Shown: positions 1-5,434 of the stretch, in pieces
How the letters are laid out: every line of letters starts with the position of its first letter
How positions within the stretch are numbered: the stretch's first letter is position 1
Source: Candidatus Cloacimonadota bacterium
GTDB taxonomy: Bacteria; Cloacimonadota; Cloacimonadia; Cloacimonadales; TCS61
Length of the DNA stretch: 6,778 nt
Assembly (NCBI GenBank): GCA_030668345.1
Contig: DAOUUD010000094.1
Coordinates: 1 to 6,778 of the forward strand
Direction: 5' to 3'
The notes under the pieces: generated by a model
The model's input: the letters and a program-made list of their open reading frames with translations, nothing else
Databases searched by the model: none
Told to the model about the DNA's origin: nothing
Made by a program: the position numbers and the translations under genes

Positions 1-870
1 GAAATTTATGCAGGAGAAATTGATTTCCTAACCGATGAGAATTCTTACAATTTGGAATCTCTGCAGAAGTATGATAACATCATTATTTATAAAAAACAAA
101 ATCTTTCCGGAAAACTGAAATTTATTTTAGATAAACTGAACCAGCAGCAAAAGGGAATTCTCTTTCTGACTGATAGACAGCTTTCACAGGATTGGAAATC
201 TTACCTTGGAACTGCATTCAAAGCAGATTTCCAAGATTTTGTGCACAATACGAAAACACTAAACATTAACTATGCTAATAAATACCATCCCATCACTACT
301 CTCCTGAAAAATGTTAAAGCGATCGGCATTAATGACACCTGGAAAGTGAAAACGAGATCGAACGTGCTGCTCAGCACAAAAGAATATCCGCTGGCTCTGG
401 AAAATGAAGATTCCTGCCTGTGGCTGTTCGACGTCAAAAGTCTGCAGAGTTCGTTCCTGCTCGATCCTGCCTTTCCTGTTTTTGCTTATAATTCGCTGGT
501 GTTCACATCCGGTAGTACAAAAAGCACATCCAATATCATCATGGGGAAAACATTCCGGTTGAATGAAGGTATGCTTGAACTGCCCGATGGCACCTCTATA
601 CAGATCAATAAACCAAATTATAAACCCGGTAAAACGGGAATTTATAAAGCCGAAACCGCTACCTTTGCCGTGAACCTGGATTACAATGAAAGTGACTATA
701 CCCGACTGGAAAAAATTCAAACAAAAAATATTCACCTTCTTGGAAAAAACTGGGAGAATGAAGTATTGCAATCCCGCTACGGTTTTGAATTATGGAAATA
801 CCTGCTGCTTTTTGTGCTCATCCTTTTTATACTGGAAATGCTCCTTGTGAAGAAGGAAGAGAGGAAATAG
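1..870 (+). CDS. BatA-type membrane protein, C-terminal part (5' end outside window)
   Basis: The frame is open from base 1 to the TAG at 868-870, giving 289 residues with no start; the TTG at 52 is internal because coding sequence continues upstream of it. The visible part is a soluble, beta-rich region, followed at about residues 264-289 by a single hydrophobic helix that begins with ELWKYLLLF, contains a Glu (ILEMLL) and ends in a positive tail (KKEERK). That ending (G-x-ELW, then a leucine-rich helix with E-M-L-L) is typical of BatA/vWA-like proteins of Bacteroidetes and related phyla. These carry two N-terminal membrane helices, a periplasmic vWA-like region and a last helix near the C-terminus. 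The N-terminal domains that would settle the family are not in the window. The role is unknown; such proteins often sit in loci with MoxR ATPases and DUF58 proteins, probably upstream. The family is inferred from the C-terminal pattern. Confidence 0.75.
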   Translation, partial: EIYAGEIDFLTDENSYNLESLQKYDNIIIYKKQNLSGKLKFILDKLNQQQKGILFLTDRQLSQDWKSYLGTAFKADFQDFVHNTKTLNINYANKYHPITTLLKNVKAIGINDTWKVKTRSNVLLSTKEYPLALENEDSCLWLFDVKSLQSSFLLDPAFPVFAYNSLVFTSGSTKSTSNIIMGKTFRLNEGMLELPDGTSIQINKPNYKPGKTGIYKAETATFAVNLDYNESDYTRLEKIQTKNIHLLGKNWENEVLQSRYGFELWKYLLLFVLILFILEMLLVKKEERK

Positions 871-911
871 CAGTAATTATATTTTCTCTCGTTTATAAAC
901 CTCCATTTACT

Positions 912-966
912 AATGAGATTGCTTCGCTTGAAACAGCATCCGGCAGCTGCCGGACGCAAAGACATT
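912..966. repeat. Palindromic element A
   Basis: The core at 939-954 is a perfect 16-base palindrome, TCCGGCAGCTGCCGGA. Beyond one mismatched pair it is extended by GC at 936-937 pairing with GC at 956-957. The outer arms are imperfect inverted repeats: AATGAGATTGC at 912-922 against GCAAAGACATT at 956-966, with 8 of 11 positions complementary. The GAGATTGCTTCG start recalls short dispersed intergenic repeats common in environmental bacterial genomes. That it is dispersed is inference, since only one copy is in the window. A protein-binding palindrome is the alternative. Confidence 0.6.
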
Positions 967-979
967 CTTCTATCTCTCA

Positions 980-1030
980 TATCAAAGCCCCAGCCTGTCG
1001 GGGCGTAGTTTACGGAGACTGGCTTTGATA
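980..1030. repeat. Palindromic element B (nested inverted repeats)
   Basis: TATCAAAGCC at 980-989 is an exact reverse complement of GGCTTTGATA at 1021-1030. Pairing can continue inward past a two-base bulge through part of AGCCT against AGTCT. A second hairpin inside, GCCCC at 987-991 with GGGGC at 1000-1004 (8-base loop), shares bases with the outer stem, so the two cannot both form fully. T-rich sequence appears only about ten bases after the right arm, so this is not a clean terminator. It most resembles a small palindromic repeat element; function unknown. Confidence 0.6.
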
Positions 1031-1048
1031 CGCATTTCATTTTTTGGA

Positions 1049-1074
1049 GGTTACCAAGCTGGGGCTTGGTAACC
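1049..1074. repeat. Palindromic element C (11-bp perfect hairpin)
   Basis: GGTTACCAAGC at 1049-1059 and GCTTGGTAACC at 1064-1074 are exact reverse complements around a TGGG loop, an 11-bp stem with a tetraloop. It resembles the AAGCTxxAGCTT-centred REP-like palindromes seen in intergenic DNA of several environmental bacteria; that likeness is from memory and untested. GCTGGGGCTT at 1058-1067 is the exact complement of AAGCCCCAGC at 985-994 in element B, so B and C could pair with each other instead of folding alone. No T run follows, which argues against an intrinsic terminator. Confidence 0.7.
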
Positions 1075-1188
1075 AGAGTATAAAAAGAACAAAATGACTT
1101 TGAAATTTTTTCAAAAGATGCCTGATTATTTATTTTATTTGACAACATTCCAATAATTCTACGAATTAAATTCATAATAAAAAAATAC

Positions 1189-1194
1189 AAAGGA
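1189..1194 (+). promoter_or_regulatory. Ribosome binding site of the ABC ATPase
   Basis: AAAGGA lies five bases upstream of the ATG at 1200, supporting that start. No in-frame alternative upstream has a comparable site. Confidence 0.75.
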
Positions 1195-1199
1195 CACAT

Positions 1200-2294
1200 A
1201 TGGCAAAAGTAATCGTAAAGAAGATCGATAAAGTTTTTGAAAACGGATTTCAGGCAGTTAAGCAAGCAGACTTCGTAGCAGAAGATAAAGAATTCGTAAT
1301 ATTAGTAGGTCCCTCCGGTTGCGGCAAAACCACCACACTTAGAATGATAGCCGGATTGGAAACCATCACCAATGGTGAGATTTTCATAGGTGACAGAAAG
1401 GTTAACGATGTGCTTCCCAAAGACCGTGATATCGCCATGGTCTTCCAGAACTATGCACTCTATCCGCATATGACGGTTTATGATAACATGGCGTTCGCCC
1501 TGAAACTGAGAAAATTTCCCAAAGAAGAGATAGATAAAATCGTGAAAGAATCTGCCAAACTACTGGAAATAGAGGAGTTGCTGGATCGCAAACCCAAACA
1601 GCTTTCGGGTGGTCAAAGACAAAGGGTTGCACTGGGCAGAGCTATTGTTCGTAAACCCAAGGTGTTTCTGTTTGATGAGCCACTTTCCAACCTGGATGCC
1701 AAGCTGCGTGTTCAGATGCGAGCAGAGATCATTAAACTGCACAAGAAACTGGATACAACCATAATTTACGTAACTCACGACCAGGTGGAAGCTATGACCA
1801 TGGCTGATAAAATGGTGGTAATGGAAGATGGTATCATTCAGCAGATAGCCGGTCCTCTGGAAATTTATAATAATCCACGAAACCTTTTTGTAGCCGGCTT
1901 TGTGGGCAGTCCTGCCATAAACAGGTTCCAAGGAAAAATAATAGAAGAAAAAGGTGATCTATACTTTGCTAATGGTGATTTCAAAGTAAAGATACTTGAT
2001 GCTGCTCATCTCAAGAAATACATTGGTAAAGAAGTTATCATGGGAATCCGCCCCGAAGATATTTACGATTCCGCTTTCGACCAGATGGCAGAATTCCCGC
2101 AAAAGATAGAAGCCTTGTGTGAAGTAGTAGAACCAACTGGTAACGAATTCATTGTCTTCCTGGCTACTGAGAATTCCAAGCTCACTGCCAGATTCGATCC
2201 TAAAAAATATCCTGAGATAGATGCAAAGATGAAAATTACTCTCGATATGAAAAAAGCTCATTTCTTTGATACGGAAACGGAGGGAAAAATTTAA
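1200..2294 (+). CDS. Sugar-type ABC transporter ATP-binding protein (MalK/UgpC/MsmX family)
   Basis: This is a complete 364-residue cytoplasmic ATPase that powers uptake through a membrane permease pair, typically for sugars, oligosaccharides or glycerol phosphates. All motifs are intact: Walker A GPSGCGKT (37-44), Q-loop Q83 in VFQNYALYPHMTV, signature LSGGQRQR (135-142), Walker B VFLFDE (155-160), D-loop SNLD (163-166) and H-loop H193 in THDQ. The LYPHMTV and GRAIVRKP contexts and the C-terminal OB/TOBE region (about 235-364, with GFVGSPAINRF and GIRPED at 282-287) place it in the MalK/UgpC/MsmX group, and the length is normal. No permease or substrate-binding gene is adjacent, so it may serve several transporters encoded elsewhere, as MsmX and MsmK do. 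The substrate cannot be told from sequence. The stop is one base before the next gene's ATG, so the two are probably co-transcribed. Confidence 0.95.
   Translation: MAKVIVKKIDKVFENGFQAVKQADFVAEDKEFVILVGPSGCGKTTTLRMIAGLETITNGEIFIGDRKVNDVLPKDRDIAMVFQNYALYPHMTVYDNMAFALKLRKFPKEEIDKIVKESAKLLEIEELLDRKPKQLSGGQRQRVALGRAIVRKPKVFLFDEPLSNLDAKLRVQMRAEIIKLHKKLDTTIIYVTHDQVEAMTMADKMVVMEDGIIQQIAGPLEIYNNPRNLFVAGFVGSPAINRFQGKIIEEKGDLYFANGDFKVKILDAAHLKKYIGKEVIMGIRPEDIYDSAFDQMAEFPQKIEALCEVVEPTGNEFIVFLATENSKLTARFDPKKYPEIDAKMKITLDMKKAHFFDTETEGKI
2279..2284 (+). promoter_or_regulatory. Ribosome binding site deciding the pilin-like start
   Basis: GGAGGG lies inside the last codons of the ABC ATPase, 11 bases before the ATG at 2296. 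The longer in-frame start at 2266 would add a basic stretch read from the ATPase coding sequence and has no such site, so 2296 is preferred. Confidence 0.65.
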
Positions 2295-2295
2295 A

Positions 2296-2724
2296 ATGGG
2301 AACTCAACAAATTTTATTAATAGTATTAGCTGTAATAATTGTGGGGATTGCTGTAGCAGTAGGATTGATCATGTTTAATCAGAATGCTATCAGATCCAAT
2401 CGTAATGCTTGTATTGCCGATTCGAACAACTTCACTACAAAAGCATTAGCCTGGTGGAGAACCGCTGATACCCAGGGAGGAGGAAACCAGGTAATTTTAA
2501 ATAATGATAGTCTGGATAATTTAGGCGTTTACATTGGATATGGTTACGATGTAGCAGTAAATACTCTCTATACCGCAAATGGCAGCTTTGTATTAAGTAA
2601 TGCCGGTAGCAATAACTTACAAATCGAAGCCACAGGAAATGAAAACATCAATGGAAACCCTGTCCAGATAATATTAATTGCTAATTTAGCATCCGGAGAT
2701 ATCTCAATTCAAATAATAAATTGA
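2296..2724 (+). CDS. Pilin-like single-helix membrane protein
   Basis: The protein is 142 residues from the ATG at 2296. It opens with MGTQQ, then a long hydrophobic helix (about residues 6-28, ILLIVLAVIIVGIAVAVGL) and MFNQNAIRSNRNACIADSNNF, then WWRTADTQGGG and an Asn/Gly-rich beta-type C-terminal half. This layout matches a family of pilin-like proteins I recall from Bacteroidetes/Chlorobi-type and allied genomes, with MG-Q-Q-Q starts, a helix, an SNRDA-like stretch and an aromatic-Arg plus poly-Gly segment. Here the aromatic pair is WW. It lacks a classical prepilin leader of several charged residues and has no Glu at position +5, so processing by a type IV prepilin peptidase is not assured. 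It could stay as a membrane-anchored protein or assemble into a fibre. It starts one base after the ABC ATPase stop, and a gene for a small secreted protein follows. Function is unproven. Confidence 0.75.
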   Translation: MGTQQILLIVLAVIIVGIAVAVGLIMFNQNAIRSNRNACIADSNNFTTKALAWWRTADTQGGGNQVILNNDSLDNLGVYIGYGYDVAVNTLYTANGSFVLSNAGSNNLQIEATGNENINGNPVQIILIANLASGDISIQIIN

Positions 2725-2762
2725 ATTATGTAGTATATTTTAGATTATACGAACTTTTTCAT

Positions 2763-2770
2763 AAAGGAGG
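2763..2770 (+). promoter_or_regulatory. Strong ribosome binding site of the small secreted protein
   Basis: AAAGGAGG lies four bases before the ATG at 2775 and decides that start over the in-frame ATG at 2728 or the GTG/TTG codons further upstream. The 18 codons upstream in frame carry no signal-peptide features. Confidence 0.85.
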
Positions 2771-2774
2771 ATCT

Positions 2775-3170
2775 ATGAAAAAAAATGTGATCTTATTTTC
2801 CGGAGTTATAATTCTTTTTATGTTTGCCACGCTTTCCGCACAATCCTGTGACATTTTGTATTTCTGTGAACGATACGACACTGAAATGGGTGAAGTTAAT
2901 GCAGGTGACAGATTCTACAGCGGCAACCTGACCGTGATGACCCTACTGGCTGCTCCTGTTTATTATACCAAAATTTACATTCAACTGGATAAATACAACC
3001 CGCGTAATGGTGAGTTTGAATATTACAGCGACGTGGAATTCACCGTAGAACCGGACATGGATTATATGTATTTCAATGATGTTTACTTTGGTGAGAAGGG
3101 TTTCTACAGAGTATTCATGCTCGACCCTACCAAAAATAACATAGTGAGTGCCATCGTAGAAATTATCTGA
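2775..3170 (+). CDS. Small secreted protein of unknown function
   Basis: The product is 131 residues from the ATG at 2775. Residues 1 to about 23 are a clear Sec signal peptide (MKKN, a hydrophobic run, then TLSAQ), probably cleaved after LSA. The nearby Cys sits at AQSC, which is a poor lipobox, so lipoprotein status is doubtful. The mature part is short, acidic and aromatic. It has two Cys near its start (CDILYFC) that could form a disulfide, then alternating strand-like segments (FYSGNLTVMTLL, KIYIQLDKYNP, GEFEYYSDVEFTV, YMYFNDVYFGEKGFYRVFML) that suggest a small all-beta, sandwich-type domain in the periplasm or on the surface. I recall similar small proteins with DRFYTGN- and IQYDKYNP-like stretches in related phyla, but no function. 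It follows the pilin-like gene by 50 bases, suggesting a shared transcript. Confidence 0.8.
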   Translation: MKKNVILFSGVIILFMFATLSAQSCDILYFCERYDTEMGEVNAGDRFYSGNLTVMTLLAAPVYYTKIYIQLDKYNPRNGEFEYYSDVEFTVEPDMDYMYFNDVYFGEKGFYRVFMLDPTKNNIVSAIVEII

Positions 3171-3261
3171 TCTTACTTTTTGTTAATTCTACACAATAAT
3201 GCAGTTTAATTGAAGCTGGCTTTTTCACCCTGTTTAATTTAATTTTTATGGGAGAACCGGT

Positions 3262-4530
3262 ATGAGAAAAACAATACTAATTCTGCTTTTTGAATTAATA
3301 TTTATAACTGTTTGTGCGCTACCTTCTTTACCACTGCCTTTTCTTTCCGGTAAACCCGGAGGAGATTTTTTCCGGGAACAATCTGAGTTTAATAAGATCA
3401 AGCTCACCGATTTTACACATATTTCGGATATGGGTTACAGCATAAGAGCTAATGTATATTTTGGTGGTCAGCTCGATCACAGCAGCGGTTATGGAAATTA
3501 TCACTTGGGAACTGTCTGGCGGAATATCAGAAATAATCTTTCAATTTCATCTCAGTTCTATGCAGACCTCGAGCATAGCATTCCTGCCACGTTCGAATTC
3601 CGGATCGAAGAATACCGTATAGAATTAAATATTTCCGGTGATGCCGGTCCCCAGTCCGATCTGGGAAAGATCACTTTCGATAAGTATCTGAACGTAGAAG
3701 TATTACAAAAACCCATCTTTGTGTTCGCAGAACCACAGGCAAAATTCAAAACTAACCAGGACACACTTCTAAAGCCCACCGTGGCCATATTTACCGGAAT
3801 AGGTTTTGGAAAAATGTACCCTTCGGCGGAACATCAACGTGTTTCAGATTTCCTTCTGATATTGGAAGAGAACGATTTACTTCTCAGAGAAATTACACAG
3901 GAAGAATATAAGATACTGATGTTCATAATAAAAAATCGTTGGCAGGGTTACAAAGAAACCGATCTTGCCCTGGAAAAAATGGAAGAAATGGGATTATTGA
4001 AAGAATTTCCTTCCCGCGCTGTACTTACTTCTTTAACTCAATCTATCGAGAGCTCATTTGAATATATGGAAACCGGTTCCGATGCAAGAGCGGGAATAAA
4101 TTATAATTTTACCACCGGTGAAACCGTCTATATTGGCGTTACCGGTGACGATGAAGAAGAAGAAAAAAAAGATGAACCGCTCAGGATCTCATTTATTTAT
4201 AGAGAATCATATCAAAAAGACAAATTCCTGATAGCTCCCTGGTTCTCACTTTTCCAGGAACTTAAACCGGATATCATTACTTTTGCCAATCTCGGTTCGG
4301 AAATAATTTTTCAGAAAAGCCCCCGGATGAAATACTTTTTAAAGGATAAATTCACTTTCTATTATGGGAACGATTACACATCGTTTTCTAATAATCTGAA
4401 AGCCGGAACTTATTTTGAAATTGTTGCCCTGCTTGGTGCCTGTTTATCCGGTGAAATATTTGCCAGAAAAGATTACAGACCCAGGTTCAGCATCCAGTTC
4501 AACCTCGGTATAGGAATGCTGGACCTGTAA
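3262..4530 (+). CDS. Secreted, probably outer-membrane protein of unknown function
   Basis: This is a 422-residue product starting at ATG 3262, with GGAGA at 3251-3255 six bases upstream. Residues 1-19 form a Sec signal peptide, likely cut near VCA. Residues about 45-190 and 305-422 are rich in alternating polar and hydrophobic strands with aromatic ends (for example NNLSISSQFYADLEH, FRIEEYRIELNIS, RPRFSIQFNLGIG), as in outer-membrane beta-barrels. Between them is an amphipathic helical insert (about 194-270, with EENDLLLREITQEEYKIL and DLALEKMEEMGLL). An acidic-basic linker follows (294-306: TGDD, four Glu, two Lys). The C-terminus is Leu, not the usual Phe or Tyr, so a barrel is likely but not certain. 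I do not recognise the family. The gap before it is 91 bases, with no clear terminator, and the next gene also encodes a barrel-like protein. Confidence 0.75.
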   Translation: MRKTILILLFELIFITVCALPSLPLPFLSGKPGGDFFREQSEFNKIKLTDFTHISDMGYSIRANVYFGGQLDHSSGYGNYHLGTVWRNIRNNLSISSQFYADLEHSIPATFEFRIEEYRIELNISGDAGPQSDLGKITFDKYLNVEVLQKPIFVFAEPQAKFKTNQDTLLKPTVAIFTGIGFGKMYPSAEHQRVSDFLLILEENDLLLREITQEEYKILMFIIKNRWQGYKETDLALEKMEEMGLLKEFPSRAVLTSLTQSIESSFEYMETGSDARAGINYNFTTGETVYIGVTGDDEEEEKKDEPLRISFIYRESYQKDKFLIAPWFSLFQELKPDIITFANLGSEIIFQKSPRMKYFLKDKFTFYYGNDYTSFSNNLKAGTYFEIVALLGACLSGEIFARKDYRPRFSIQFNLGIGMLDL

Positions 4531-4575
4531 TTTAATTTGCTTTAATTTCTTAATTGAAAAGAAAAAATATAAAGA

Positions 4576-4603
4576 AGTTCTATCTCTTCTCTTGGATAGA
4601 ACT
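4576..4603. repeat. Perfect 9-bp hairpin between two barrel genes
   Basis: AGTTCTATC at 4576-4584 and GATAGAACT at 4595-4603 are exact reverse complements around a 10-base loop. On the + strand no T run follows (GAGAGAAAAC comes next), so it is not a normal terminator for the upstream gene. On the - strand it is followed by T-rich sequence, but no - strand gene ends there. It may be a 5' leader stem or an operator for the next gene, which starts 45 bases after it. Role unproven. Confidence 0.5.
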
Positions 4604-4648
4604 GAGAGAAAACAGAAACGTATAGTTATCTGATCTAAAGGAAGTATT

Positions 4649-5434
4649 ATGAGAAAATTAATTCTTTTCATCCTTATAATTATTTATTCCACTCTCTCCG
4701 CCATCGACTTGAACCTTCCCGTTTCTGCCGTACAGAATGCAACTTCGGGATTGGTTCTGTTGTATCCCGAACCATCTGCTTCTGCTGTGAATCCGGCTGT
4801 GAACAACCCCGGAATTATCATTTCCGCCACCTATCTTTATTGGTTGAAAGACCTGCCCTGCTATAATATTCACTCTGGGTTGCGTTATAAGGATTTTGGC
4901 TTTTACCTGGGAAATTCTTTCCTGGATCATTCGCTTTACCGGGAGAACAGCAGCAATGCCGGTTTCAGTTATCATTACCAGGATTTATCGGTAGGCATCG
5001 GACTGAGGTGGCTTTACAACCGGGTAGAAAATTACCACGAAGATAGTTCTGTCATCACAGATCTTGGTAGCAAATGGATAAACGGTAAAATTCAAACCGG
5101 TTTTTCTATCCGCAATATTTCGCAATCTTCTTTCCTAAATATGAAACTGCCGGTGGTCTATTTGTGGGAGAGTACTTTTCAGGTTTCCCCGGAAAGCAGT
5201 TTTGCCGTTGGTCTCGAGAAAGAAGACAGCTTCAATTTTTCTTTCAAATTTGCTGCCCGCTACAATCTGTTCAGCATGCTCACCATTCTCACAAGTTACC
5301 AGTATGAGCCGGACAGGCTGGGATTTGGGCTGGTTTTTAATGTGTTGAATATGAAGGTAATTTACAGTTTCAGAACCCACCAATACATGGATATTACGCA
5401 CCATATCTCGGTTGGTTATGCTTTTAAAAATTAA
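4649..5434 (+). CDS. PorV/PorQ-like outer-membrane beta-barrel protein
   Basis: This is a 261-residue product with AAAGGA at 4637-4642, six bases before the ATG. Residues 1-18 are a signal peptide (MRKL, a hydrophobic Ile/Leu run, STLSA). The mature start has ASAVNPAVNN around N48-P49-A50, matching the conserved NPA region after the first short helix in PorV/PorQ/FadL-like barrels. Regular amphipathic strands follow (GFSYHYQDLSVGIGLRWLY, FKFAARYNLFSMLTILTSYQY, FGLVFNVLNMKVIYSF), and the end is HISVGYAFKN, a typical closing strand of that group. It is shorter than the roughly 300-400 residues I expect for PorV/PorQ. In type IX secretion PorV and PorQ handle secreted substrates at the outer membrane. 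I see no type IX C-terminal domain in the complete neighbouring products, so that role is only possible. The last 17 bases overlap the next gene. Confidence 0.75.
   Translation: MRKLILFILIIIYSTLSAIDLNLPVSAVQNATSGLVLLYPEPSASAVNPAVNNPGIIISATYLYWLKDLPCYNIHSGLRYKDFGFYLGNSFLDHSLYRENSSNAGFSYHYQDLSVGIGLRWLYNRVENYHEDSSVITDLGSKWINGKIQTGFSIRNISQSSFLNMKLPVVYLWESTFQVSPESSFAVGLEKEDSFNFSFKFAARYNLFSMLTILTSYQYEPDRLGFGLVFNVLNMKVIYSFRTHQYMDITHHISVGYAFKN

Larger units (their letters stand above)
871..1199. other. 329-base intergenic region: repeat island plus ABC ATPase leader
   Basis: No convincing gene lies here. The 78-codon reading frame that crosses it starts inside the preceding gene in another frame and is rich in Cys, Ser and Pro, with no plausible ribosome site. 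Bases about 912-1074 hold three distinct palindromic elements, listed separately, which are clearly more GC-rich than the surrounding sequence. Bases 1075-1199 are AT-rich leader with a TTGACA at 1139-1144 but no good -10 box at standard spacing, then the ribosome binding site of the ATPase. None of the hairpins is directly followed by a T run, so none is a textbook intrinsic terminator for the upstream gene. Confidence 0.7.

Noticed and set aside
792..1028. Reading frame of 78 codons on the + strand crossing into the repeat island
   Set aside because: It starts inside the BatA-type gene in another frame, has no ribosome site, and its composition follows the palindromic elements rather than a protein.
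1049..1074. Palindrome C as an intrinsic terminator of the BatA-type gene
   Set aside because: The stem is strong, but AGAGTATAAAAAG follows instead of a T run, and it lies about 180 bases past the stop codon.
1139..1167. TTGACA at 1139-1144 as a -35 box for the ATPase
   Set aside because: The six bases are a perfect match, but no acceptable -10 box lies 16-18 bases downstream, and FCB-group bacteria often use different promoter boxes.
777..1265. Long reading frame on the - strand opposite the intergenic gap
   Set aside because: It overlaps the ends of two well-supported + strand genes and the palindromes, starts inside the ATPase gene, and has no recognisable protein pattern.
1560..1931. 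- strand reading frame opposite the ABC ATPase
   Set aside because: It is a shadow of a gene with all motifs intact on the + strand.
2721..2750. TTGAAT and TTATAC as a promoter for the small secreted protein
   Set aside because: Both boxes are weak matches in AT-rich DNA, so chance is a sufficient explanation.
3171..3261. Possible terminator or promoter in the 91-base gap
   Set aside because: No stem longer than a few pairs and no clear promoter pair were seen.
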